64,000 nt of DNA, taken from NCBI GenBank assembly GCA_002364085.1, contig DEXK01000011.1:490031-554030 (forward strand). The letters run 5' to 3'. The position numbers and the translations under genes were made by a program. Below are positions 26,619 through 34,315 of the stretch, one piece after another. The notes under the pieces are model-generated. The model was not told the origin of the DNA and made no database searches. It worked only from the letters and a program-made list of their open reading frames with translations. Every line of letters starts with the position of its first letter. Position 1 is the first letter of the stretch. Source of the DNA: Balneolaceae bacterium UBA3186. GTDB taxonomy: Bacteria > Bacteroidota > Rhodothermia > Balneolales > Balneolaceae.

Positions 26619-27866
26619 CTAACAATTACTAACCCATCGCTTAACTGTACTGTAAAAGTAAAAACTTCCTGTAAAAATAACTAATGAAGTCTCAAATTCC
26701 TTTAAAATACTTTTGAAGTTATTTTCATCAATGCTTTTCACTGAAATACTTTGTTCAATGTCCTCTAAAGTTGCTCCCCGTTCTGTATGTAACTCATGGA
26801 AAAACTTACTTCTTCTTTTTTTAATAATTTCAAATATTTCAGTAGCCAACTTATCTTTCATTATTGAGAAGATTAATATCGCTTCTTCTTCTCCCAATCC
26901 GTCAATGGTTTTAAGTGTTGATGTGAGAGCTTGTGCATTATGTGCTCCGCTGAAATACCATTTTTTATTCTTATCCAGCTTCTCAAACCGAGCCGGAACA
27001 CCTTTGAACTTTTCGAAAACTCCCAACAGATCATTTTCAACAACAGGGAATTTATCACCTAAAACTTTGACCGTTTTATAAACCGCAGCAAAATTCCATT
27101 TATTCACTTCTTCCGCTAATTGCGTTTGAACAGATAGTGATTCATTTTTTAATGAGAATAAGCCTTTATAAAATTCGGGGATCAGCTCTCTTACTTTGAA
27201 GACCTTAGCATTCTGATTTTCTGCAATTCTGTCAATTACATGCTCGATTTCTCCGGAAATATTACCAAGGATAACAGGTTTCTCTGATTTAATGATCCCG
27301 GCTTTCTCTTTTGCGATCTCGGCTTCAGTTGCCCCCAGAATATCCTGATGATCCAAACCTATGCTTGTTATGATAGAAAGCTCAGAATGAATGATATTGG
27401 TAGAATCTAGCCTCCCTCCCAATCCGGTTTCAATAATTGCGATATCAACTTCTACTTTTGCAAATATCCAAAAAGCCAACGCGGTGCTTATTTCAAAGTA
27501 AGTCAACGGAACTTCTTCCAGTTCTTTAGAATAGGATTGGAAAAATTTCAGGGTCAACTCGTCTTGAACCTCTTCTCCGTTAATTCGAAATCGTTCGTGA
27601 TATCTGAATAAATGTGGAGATGTAAATAATCCGGTTCTATAACCTGCTTTTCTGTAAACCGCTTCCAGCAAATGACACGTTGTTCCTTTACCGTTTGTTC
27701 CTGCAACATGAATAGATGGAAATGAATTTTGAGGATCACCTATCGATTTACAGAATTTGGTGATATGCCCTAACTCAAAGCTAGATGCAGATGCTCCCTT
27801 ATCCTGAAATTTCGGGATCTTATCCAGATATTCCCATACCTCGTTAATGTTGTTGAATGTGTTCAT
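26619..27866 (-). CDS. folC: Bifunctional folylpolyglutamate/dihydrofolate synthase
   Basis: A 415-residue cytoplasmic Mur-ligase-type enzyme that adds glutamate to dihydropteroate and to reduced folates, using ATP. The P-loop is VAGTNGKGTTCHLLEA (about residue 52). FTSPHLFRYHERFRING follows and is a FolC hallmark, as are ETGLGGRLDSTNI and SIGLDHQDILG. The C-terminal domain carries FSGAHNAQAL, the counterpart of the H-N-P segment of related ligases. The length is typical. It is separated from rho by 122 bp on the same strand. Confidence 0.95.
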   Translation of the reverse strand: MNTFNNINEVWEYLDKIPKFQDKGASASSFELGHITKFCKSIGDPQNSFPSIHVAGTNGKGTTCHLLEAVYRKAGYRTGLFTSPHLFRYHERFRINGEEVQDELTLKFFQSYSKELEEVPLTYFEISTALAFWIFAKVEVDIAIIETGLGGRLDSTNIIHSELSIITSIGLDHQDILGATEAEIAKEKAGIIKSEKPVILGNISGEIEHVIDRIAENQNAKVFKVRELIPEFYKGLFSLKNESLSVQTQLAEEVNKWNFAAVYKTVKVLGDKFPVVENDLLGVFEKFKGVPARFEKLDKNKKWYFSGAHNAQALTSTLKTIDGLGEEEAILIFSIMKDKLATEIFEIIKKRRSKFFHELHTERGATLEDIEQSISVKSIDENNFKSILKEFETSLVIFTGSFYFYSTVKRWVSNC

Positions 27867-28031
27867 TTAAGGAAGTTAAGAGTCAGCTCATAAGATTCTA
27901 AGGTAAGATGAGTATTTGATAAGTTAATTATTTCGTTGACAATTTTAGTATTGATAGTTCAAAAAAACCGCTCTTAGTATTTAAGATGGAATAGCAGATC
28001 CCATTTTATTACCTGTTGCAACATTAGTCGC

Positions 28032-28102
28032 AGGACTAAAGTCCTTGCTTGTTTATGTACGATTTTAAGGCAAGAACATAAGCTAGAAGGGGATTTATCC
28101 CC
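28032..28102. repeat. REP-like pair of hairpins
   Basis: The arms AGGACT (28032-28037) and AGTCCT (28040-28045) surround AA, and GGGGAT (28089-28094) and ATCCCC (28097-28102) surround TT. Both are perfect 6-bp stems about 44 bp apart. In FCB genomes, intergenic hairpins of this GGAC/GTCC and GGGGAT/ATCCCC type are often dispersed and can be mobilised by REP-associated (RAYT) transposases; no such transposase is in this window. Confidence 0.6.
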
Positions 28103-28202
28103 GGGTTTCTAATATCCATCCAGTAATTTATACATGTTCATGTACTTTTGTGCCGATACTGAGCTTCCTCAGCACAGGCGCCAGTACCAAAAACTCCCGA
28201 CA

Positions 28203-28350
28203 AGAATTATTGGCGCGAACTCCATTACACCGACTAATCATTACAAAAGGTCTTCTTTCATATGATGCATATTCAAGAATCAGCCTGAGTGTAATGATTG
28301 CTCCTGCGGAGCCGTCGATTCCATTACGTTCTTAGCTCGCCAATAATTCT
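28203..28350. repeat. Imperfect 148-bp inverted repeat
   Basis: The terminal arms of 13 bp are perfect: AGAATTATTGGCG (28203-28215) and CGCCAATAATTCT (28338-28350). A second nested pair is AATCATTAC (28236-28244) and GTAATGATT (28291-28299). The centre (about 28245-28290) is unpaired. The structure could be a decayed miniature inverted-repeat element or a structured RNA. It has no coding capacity I would trust and no obvious target-site duplication. Confidence 0.55.
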
Positions 28351-28460
28351 AAGTTCGGTCTAGTTGAAAGCCTTTTTCTGAAATCGTCTGGGTTATAAAC
28401 AGGACAGTTTTTGTCAGCGAATGGTCTAACATCTACAAGGATGACCATATTCTAGAAAAT

Positions 28461-29309
28461 TCAACTAAGTAGTTTCTCTTTATACACTTTAAAATCATCT
28501 TTTAGCTTTTCAACTATGGAATGATCAGTTTTATAGGAAAAGTCATCAATTCTGGATACTGGTTTCATCTCCATTACTGAATTAGTACAGAAAACAGCTT
28601 CAGCACTATAAATATCTTCCAGCCCGAAAAGGCCTTCAATTAACTCCAATTCCGAATCCTGATTTATTAATGCAATTAATATCGATCTGGTTACACCGGG
28701 CAAAAGATCACAATTTACAGATGGTGTAAAAACCTGATTTCCTTTTACCCAAAAAATATTTGAAATGGTTGTCTCGCTGATCCTTTTATCAATAGTCAAC
28801 ATTAAAGCATCATCCCCGCCCTTCTTTTTGGCTTCTTGGGCCGCTTTTATATAATTGATGGAATTGCTGAGTTTCACTTTTCTTTCTAGAGCGATGGAAG
28901 GAATAGTCGGAATCGAAACTGTTTTTAGATTGAGCGATTCCCCCCTTTCCGGAATTGGACTATTTGAAATAATGAATCCTGAACGATCTGAAATATTAAA
29001 GTAACCCGAACTTCCTTCTCTGTAGCATTGTATCCGAACTACAGAATCTTCGTCTTCAAGTTCATTCTTTTTCAACAACTTTTGAACCTCTGACTTTAGT
29101 AGATCTTTTGTAAGATCAAGATTCATTTCCAGATACTTCAAACCGGATTGGAGTCGAGCAAAATGATCTTCAAAATGCAGGAATTTACTTTTGTAACTTA
29201 CTAGAGTTTCAAAACATCCATCACCATAAGAAAGCGCTCTTGAAGTAGCAGGAAGTGAAGCTTCTTCTTCAAGAACTAAGGTTCCATTTATGTTTACAAA
29301 ACTACTCAT
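28461..29309 (-). CDS. Class IV PLP aminotransferase / aminodeoxychorismate lyase-like
   Basis: A 282-residue pyridoxal-phosphate enzyme of fold type IV. Family landmarks are the opening FVNINGTLVLEEEASLPATSRALSYGDGCFET, split here into a short strand and the RALSYGDG region; the PLP lysine in SINYIKAAQEAKKKG (about 148); SETTISNIFWVKG; and TPSVNCDLLPGVTR. The last elements match both branched-chain aminotransferases and PabC (4-amino-4-deoxychorismate lyase). The short length and the adjacent folC favour a PabC-like role in folate synthesis, but D-amino-acid aminotransferase is also possible. The start codon overlaps the stop of the upstream TlpA-like gene by ATGA. Confidence 0.82.
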   Translation of the reverse strand: MSSFVNINGTLVLEEEASLPATSRALSYGDGCFETLVSYKSKFLHFEDHFARLQSGLKYLEMNLDLTKDLLKSEVQKLLKKNELEDEDSVVRIQCYREGSSGYFNISDRSGFIISNSPIPERGESLNLKTVSIPTIPSIALERKVKLSNSINYIKAAQEAKKKGGDDALMLTIDKRISETTISNIFWVKGNQVFTPSVNCDLLPGVTRSILIALINQDSELELIEGLFGLEDIYSAEAVFCTNSVMEMKPVSRIDDFSYKTDHSIVEKLKDDFKVYKEKLLS

Positions 29310-29833
29310 TCAGCAAGTTTACTTCTCAATAAACTGTACCCTGCATTTTCCTGATATCCCACGTGAGCGTATTTCAAAGCTCCTTTTTTATCTAATAAAA
29401 CATAAGACGGAATTCCGGGAACCTTTAGTTCATTGTATAAAGAAGCTCCGTCTACGTGTACAAAACCATCTAAAAACTTAGTGTTTGAGATATCATCAGT
29501 GGCATCCAGAACCAAAGCTGAGATCACTACCAACGAATCCGTTTGATCCTGAAGTGTATAGATTTCCTGAAGTAACAGATCGGATTTTTCAGACCAACTT
29601 GCCCAAAAAATCACAACGATATCATTTCCTTTGTACTGATTGATTGTAACTGAGTCACTTTCATTAATAAGCAGCAACGGTTTACTAAGTAAAGAATCAC
29701 TTTCCTGAATTGCTTCAATAAACCGTTCTTTTTGAGTTTCTTTGTATCTCAGTGAGGAAAAAACGATGGCTAAAGCAGTAAGCACTGCTACAACCGCCAT
29801 AAATGCCGGGAAGTATTTGGTATCTAATCTCAT
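29306..29833 (-). CDS. TlpA-like thioredoxin-fold protein lacking both cysteines
   Basis: A 175-residue membrane-anchored protein with one N-terminal helix (about 9-27) and a periplasmic thioredoxin-like domain. The fold is evident from INQYKGNDIVVIFWASWSEKS, where relatives have WASWCxxC, and from the cis-proline region LKVPGIPSYVLLDKKGALKYAHVG. At the redox site both Cys are Ser (Ser81 and Ser84), so the usual disulfide chemistry is impossible. It may act as a structural or chaperone-like domain or bind a partner. It overlaps the aminotransferase gene (ATGA) and lies 63 bp after the pullulanase. Confidence 0.78.
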   Translation of the reverse strand: MRLDTKYFPAFMAVVAVLTALAIVFSSLRYKETQKERFIEAIQESDSLLSKPLLLINESDSVTINQYKGNDIVVIFWASWSEKSDLLLQEIYTLQDQTDSLVVISALVLDATDDISNTKFLDGFVHVDGASLYNELKVPGIPSYVLLDKKGALKYAHVGYQENAGYSLLRSKLAE

Positions 29834-29896
29834 GATCTGAAATTAAGGAAATCTGTCTTCAATGATTACGCTATTTCAAAAAGAATTATTCTGAAA

Positions 29897-32182
29897 TTAC
29901 TTGGCTTTTATTATTACAGATGTAAGTGGGTCGACTACAATCGAATCCGAATTGATCTGAATCCCTGATACTTCAGATACAGCTTCAGTTCCTGCTTCAT
30001 CAGAATCTACCAGTACAATTCCTGAAGTAAGATCGATATTTAAAGAGATCGTTCTTTGTTCTGAATCCGCATTTACAACAACATAATAGCTCTCTCCTAT
30101 TGTAGATTCAGCATTAAATATTAATATCAGGTCTTCTTCTTTGATATCTTTACTTTCGATCAATGTTACATTTTCGGAAACAATCTTTTCATTTCCCAAA
30201 CGAAATGCATCTGTGGATCTCCGTAAAGCCACAAGACCTCTTGTGTATTCCATGGTTTGTTTGTGAGTTCCTTCCTTGGTCACCTTATCCCAATCAAACA
30301 TATTCACTGCGGCAGAAGCGTCGTAGGAGTTTCTTATCAAGTAAGGATATTCAAACTCATCTACTTTCATAAATTCTCTTTCCGGTGGGGTTGAAGAAAA
30401 CCATTGCTTGGTTCTACCGTATTCCTGACCGGCATGCAAAAAGGCTGCTCCTTGACTGGTTAACACAATTGTATTGGCTAATCTGATCCTTTTATGAATT
30501 TCTTCCTGGTGATCTTTCGGATCTTTTTTGATCGAATAAGCAATCATATCGTGAAGGGTAAGTCCATCGTGCACAGCTACATACTGCAGAACATCTCCCG
30601 GATCATCTTCAGTCATGTTATCAGGTTTAGCAATTACATTATTGAATATGTTTTGGATCGGTCTTGCACCTCCTGTAACAAACCTTGGCTCGCCTTCAAT
30701 ACCATGACCGGATTTCAATTCATTTCTGATTTCATCCGAAAAACATACAACACTATTGGTTTGATCCATCCAGTCCTGATCGGCTGGAATAACAGACTCT
30801 CCATCATCTCCGGCAAAAGTTCTCCAGCACTCTCCAACCATAAGAATATCAGGATTGATCTTTTTGGCTTCATCGTATGCTATTTGAATAGTCTCTCCGT
30901 CCAAATCTCCCATCAAGTCGTATCGAAAACCATCTACTTTATATTCTTGTGTCCAGTATAGGATTGAATCAATGATCAGTTTTCTGGCCATTGCGTGAGT
31001 AGAACCCGGACGCCCTCCTCCGTAACTTTGTTTTGCGACACCCTTCGCATCCATGAAGTGATAATAGCCGGGAACTATATCTTCCAAAAATTCCAGTCTG
31101 GCGGTGTGATTATAAACCACATCCAAAGTAACACCCATTCCCTTTTCATGGATGCTTTTAATGAGTTCTTTCAATTCTTTGATTCGCAATTCCGGATCGG
31201 TTGGATCGACGGAATACATTCCTTCCGGAGAAAAATAGTTATCGGGTCCATAACCCCAGTTATAGTTTGCTCCCAATTCATAGTTCAAATTTCGCTCCCG
31301 ATCTATTTCATCTGAATAGGTATAACTGAGCACAGGAAGCAGTTGAATGTGAGTTATTCCCAGATCCTTTATATAGTCAAGTCGTTCTGAAAATGCATCG
31401 TATGTTCCATAAGGAGCTTTTGTTTGAATATCAGGATCAACGGTAATATCCCAAACATGAGCTTCCCAAATAATGGCATCTTCTCTTTTTTCATATCCTT
31501 CAATTTGTGCGTAATCTAAACTTGGACCTGTGGAAGATTGATCTACAATTGCCCCTCTAGGTGTAAAAAATGTTTCTCGTACTGTTTCAGCCATTGATTT
31601 GGCATAGGGATCCATTACTTCTTTAGTTAATCCGTAATTAGTTATAGAATAGGTGTAATACTTTCCCTTCAGATTTCCGGGAACAGAAGTATGCCAGACT
31701 CCCTTATCTTTTCTGCCTAATTCAATTGTCTCATATGGTTCTTCATCCAATCCCTTCTCATACAAATTCAGAACGACTTTTGAAGCAAGTGGAGCCCATA
31801 ATTTAAAGTCAGTTTTGTTCCAGTTATAGAATGAGCCTAATTCTCCTTCGTATGTATAAAGCTTGTCAATAGCTTTCCAGTGAGGTTGCGCCTGTTTTTC
31901 TGAATCACCGACTTTAACTATATATTTTTTAGTGAAATCTAATTTAATATTAGTTTTTATCGAGTACTCAGTGGTTGAAACTCTGAATGGCACTTTAGTA
32001 ATTCGATCAGAATCGTTATATAATTCAATTTTCAAATGATGATCCTCATCAACCTCTCCTGCAAACTTTACAGAAATAGTGTTTTCGTCTTCAATAAAAG
32101 CAGAAACGATCTTATCATTTTCCTGGCTAAATAGGCTACCTGAAAAAATTAATGCTATAATAATAGAGTAGAGTGCTTTCAT
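29897..32182 (-). CDS. pulA: Type I pullulanase (GH13)
   Basis: A 761-residue exported alpha-1,6-glucan debranching enzyme with a signal peptide (about 1-19). The N-terminal E-set/CBM48-like module spans about 105-200 (YNWNKTDFKLWAPLASKVVLNLYE). GH13 motifs follow: YNWGYGPDNYFSPEGMYS, which with the region around it is a pullulanase marker; region I DVVYNHTA; region II GFRYDLMGDLD with the nucleophile Asp; a catalytic Glu in VGECWR; and region IV VAVHDGLTLHDM. It cuts the 1,6 branches of pullulan, amylopectin or imported dextrins. Its start overlaps the stop of the PIN toxin gene (ATGA). It is the last glycan gene of the locus. A periplasmic location is inferred from the signal peptide and the lack of a sorting domain. 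Confidence 0.93.
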   Translation of the reverse strand: MKALYSIIIALIFSGSLFSQENDKIVSAFIEDENTISVKFAGEVDEDHHLKIELYNDSDRITKVPFRVSTTEYSIKTNIKLDFTKKYIVKVGDSEKQAQPHWKAIDKLYTYEGELGSFYNWNKTDFKLWAPLASKVVLNLYEKGLDEEPYETIELGRKDKGVWHTSVPGNLKGKYYTYSITNYGLTKEVMDPYAKSMAETVRETFFTPRGAIVDQSSTGPSLDYAQIEGYEKREDAIIWEAHVWDITVDPDIQTKAPYGTYDAFSERLDYIKDLGITHIQLLPVLSYTYSDEIDRERNLNYELGANYNWGYGPDNYFSPEGMYSVDPTDPELRIKELKELIKSIHEKGMGVTLDVVYNHTARLEFLEDIVPGYYHFMDAKGVAKQSYGGGRPGSTHAMARKLIIDSILYWTQEYKVDGFRYDLMGDLDGETIQIAYDEAKKINPDILMVGECWRTFAGDDGESVIPADQDWMDQTNSVVCFSDEIRNELKSGHGIEGEPRFVTGGARPIQNIFNNVIAKPDNMTEDDPGDVLQYVAVHDGLTLHDMIAYSIKKDPKDHQEEIHKRIRLANTIVLTSQGAAFLHAGQEYGRTKQWFSSTPPEREFMKVDEFEYPYLIRNSYDASAAVNMFDWDKVTKEGTHKQTMEYTRGLVALRRSTDAFRLGNEKIVSENVTLIESKDIKEEDLILIFNAESTIGESYYVVVNADSEQRTISLNIDLTSGIVLVDSDEAGTEAVSEVSGIQINSDSIVVDPLTSVIIKAK

Positions 32183-32601
32183 TTTAAATAAGGTGAAATC
32201 AGGTTGAGTTTTTTTCCTTGTGAATCCCTGTAAATGAGAAAATCAGAGTCGGTAGAAATAATTACAGAATTTTTATCATTTTCAAACATTGCCAGTAGGT
32301 TTGCATCGGCAAATGCGCATGGCACGTCATTGTATTTATTCATTACATCCAAAACGAATCTCTGATTTGAAGAAAATGGATCTTGAATTTCTAAAAAGCC
32401 ACTATTTATCATTTTCATAAGTCCCTCCTCTCCTCGATTCGATCGCTTCAAAAGAAAGAACGCTTCTGTAATTACTGCCGTATTAGTTTTTAATGAAGCA
32501 TCAATTTCAGAAAAAACAGACTTGATCCAAGTATGATGATATTCCCTTTTGTCGATGAAAGAGACTAAAGGACCGGTATCAAGAAAGGCTATCTTTGCCA
32601 A
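32179..32601 (-). CDS. PIN-domain toxin-like ribonuclease
   Basis: A VapC-type PIN domain protein of about 140 residues. The acidic metal-binding residues are Asp in AFLDTGPLVSF, Glu in VITEAFFLL, Asp in CAFADANLLAMF and Asp in ISTDSDFLIYR. I start it at the TTG at 32601 (MAKIAFLDTG), because the longer ATG version adds a stretch that only reads through the antitoxin frame. It overlaps the antitoxin gene by 23 bases and the pullulanase start by 4. As a toxin it would cleave RNA, often tRNA or rRNA, when not bound by the antitoxin. The target is not predictable. Confidence 0.82.
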   Translation of the reverse strand: MAKIAFLDTGPLVSFIDKREYHHTWIKSVFSEIDASLKTNTAVITEAFFLLKRSNRGEEGLMKMINSGFLEIQDPFSSNQRFVLDVMNKYNDVPCAFADANLLAMFENDKNSVIISTDSDFLIYRDSQGKKLNLISPYLK

Positions 32602-32854
32602 AATCTTCCATGTATTTAGGATTCGTTGAAAGATCTCCAGGACCATCAGCTATACCAACAATATGTTGCAATTTTTCTAATGTTGACCCCGGCTTGGCTA
32701 CAATCTCGTATTCTGTAACCTGTTCATTTACAGCATTCATTACGGCTTCTTTTTTAGAAATACCTTTTCTCTCAGCAAGTAATTCGATCTTCTGCTTTTC
32801 CTCGGGAGTTAACTTCATCCCAAACCAAACAATATCTTTATCTTTCTTTGCCAT
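32579..32854 (-). CDS. Antitoxin partner of the PIN protein (RHH-like)
   Basis: A basic protein of about 91 residues encoded directly upstream of, and overlapping, the PIN gene. The N-terminal part, IVWFGMKLTPEEKQKIELLAERKGISKKEAVMNAV, looks like a ribbon-helix-helix DNA-binding domain (beta strand, then two helices). The acidic, disordered tail (about 65-91) would wrap the toxin. The start is placed at the ATG of MAKKDKD (32854). The palindrome 20-54 bp upstream is the likely site of autoregulation. Confidence 0.72.
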   Translation of the reverse strand: MAKKDKDIVWFGMKLTPEEKQKIELLAERKGISKKEAVMNAVNEQVTEYEIVAKPGSTLEKLQHIVGIADGPGDLSTNPKYMEDFGKDSLS

Positions 32855-32873
32855 AATGATCACCTAAAATAAT

Positions 32874-32908
32874 AGTTGCAACCAATTTAAATAAAAGTTG
32901 CAACTTTT
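32874..32908. promoter_or_regulatory. Probable antitoxin operator: two GTTGCAAC palindromes
   Basis: GTTGCAAC occurs at 32875-32882 and again at 32897-32904, 22 bp apart, about two helical turns. The second copy sits inside a perfect 16-bp palindrome, AAAAGTTGCAACTTTT (32893-32908). The pair lies just upstream of the antitoxin start and downstream of the MFS stop. Two-fold symmetric, two-turn spacing is typical for dimer-of-dimer RHH binding. No binding data are available. Confidence 0.6.
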
Positions 32909-32924
32909 CAAATCAAGGTTACTG

Positions 32925-34292
32925 CTACTTGATGGCTTCTTCTTCTGTAATAAGGAAGTTACTGAAGGCTGCAATTGCTAAACAAACTCCGGCAAGAAGC
33001 ATTGTTCCTATAGTAGCTTCTCCAAAGATCGTTTTATAGAGGAAGTTGATCCCTCCCAACGCTGCAATGATCTGTGGAATTACTATAAACATGTTAAAGA
33101 GCCCCATATACAAACCCATCTTCTTTGGATCTATACTACTCGAAAGCATGGCGTATGGCATAGAGAGAATACTTCCCCAGGCAATTCCCACGCAAATAAA
33201 ACTCAAATTCAGCATTCCGGTATTTTCAGGAGAAACGAAGTACATACTTATAAATCCTGCTCCACCAATTAAAAGCGAACCAAAATGAACCAACTTTCTG
33301 TTGATCCTGATCTTGCTGGTTACAAAAGTCAAAAGCAGAGCAAAAAACATGGAAGACAATCCATAGGTACCCATATAAGAACCAACAAGATTTGCAGCGT
33401 TGTTATAGGCCACATTGGCTGTATCAAAATCTACTGCATCCGGCATTGGAACGGGAGCTAAAAAAGCATGTTCTGTTAGTGCAGGAACAGCAAAGCTCCA
33501 CATTGTAAAGAAAGCGAACCAACTAAAAAACTGAACCACTCCCAATTTTCTCATTACAACCGGCATATTACCGATATTCGAAAAGATCTCCTTTACTCCG
33601 GTAAAAAATCCAGAGTTTTCTTTTTTCTCTTTTTCGAATGCTTCCATGTCTTCCGGTGGATACTCTTCGGTAGTGAAAATCGTCCACAGTATACTTGAAA
33701 TGAAAACAAAAGCACCTATTCCAAATGCCACTTTTACCGACATAGGAACCACTCCGGGAGCTGCATCATTTGCAACACCAAGCTGACTCACCATCCAGGG
33801 CAAGTTACTGGCAATCCAGGTACCGATACCAATGATCAGCGTTTGCACCACGAACCCGTAAGAACGTTGTGATTCCGGAAGTTTATCAGCAACAAGAGCT
33901 CTGAACGGTTCCATACTAATGTTGATGGATGCATCCAGAATCCATAAACAACCTGCAGCAACCCATAGAATAGGTGAATGAGGAACAAACAATAAAGTAA
34001 TTGAACTAAGAACTGCTCCAATTAGGAAATAAGGTCTGCGGCGACCAAACTTTACGCTCCAAGTACGATCGCTCAAATATCCAATAATCGGTTGAACTAA
34101 TAATCCGGTTAATGGAGCTGCTATCCAAAGTAAAGGAATATCATCTTTAGCAGCACCCAATGTTTGGAAGATCCGGGACATGAATCCACCCTGAAGTGCA
34201 AATCCGAATTGGATTCCCAAGAACCCAAAACTCATATTCCATATTTGCCAAAAACTCAGGCGTGGCTTAGTATCTTGTTGCTGTTCAGACAT
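32925..34292 (-). CDS. MFS sugar transporter (GPH/SLC45-like)
   Basis: A 455-residue inner-membrane transporter with about 12 hydrophobic helices. Features of the GPH/SLC45 disaccharide-transporter group are visible: the N-terminal motif FWQIWNMSFGFLGIQFGFALQ, the loop 2-3 motif LSDRTWSVKFGRRRPYFLIGA, and conserved acidic residues in the first half. Such carriers symport maltose- or sucrose-like sugars with protons. Placement between amylases and a pullulanase, in an operon that also codes a LacI regulator, supports import of maltose or maltodextrin from the periplasm. It follows the 452-residue amylase gene by 23 bp. Confidence 0.88.
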   Translation of the reverse strand: MSEQQQDTKPRLSFWQIWNMSFGFLGIQFGFALQGGFMSRIFQTLGAAKDDIPLLWIAAPLTGLLVQPIIGYLSDRTWSVKFGRRRPYFLIGAVLSSITLLFVPHSPILWVAAGCLWILDASINISMEPFRALVADKLPESQRSYGFVVQTLIIGIGTWIASNLPWMVSQLGVANDAAPGVVPMSVKVAFGIGAFVFISSILWTIFTTEEYPPEDMEAFEKEKKENSGFFTGVKEIFSNIGNMPVVMRKLGVVQFFSWFAFFTMWSFAVPALTEHAFLAPVPMPDAVDFDTANVAYNNAANLVGSYMGTYGLSSMFFALLLTFVTSKIRINRKLVHFGSLLIGGAGFISMYFVSPENTGMLNLSFICVGIAWGSILSMPYAMLSSSIDPKKMGLYMGLFNMFIVIPQIIAALGGINFLYKTIFGEATIGTMLLAGVCLAIAAFSNFLITEEEAIK

Positions 34293-34315
34293 TTAAGTAT
34301 CCCTTTTATTTGTTT

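Larger units (their letters stand above)
27867..28460. other. 594-bp intergenic region made of palindromic repeats
   Basis: No gene is evident between folC and the aminotransferase. From right to left along transcription, the region holds a large imperfect inverted repeat (28203-28350), a small hairpin CTGAG/CTCAG (28160-28173), and a REP-like pair of hairpins (28032-28102). Any folC promoter should lie in 27867-28000. The only open frame (28150-28335) is the reading of the inverted repeat itself. Confidence 0.6.

Noticed and set aside
28150..28335. A 61-residue open frame between folC and the aminotransferase
   Set aside because: It is contained in the imperfect inverted repeat and small hairpins and has no protein-like pattern.
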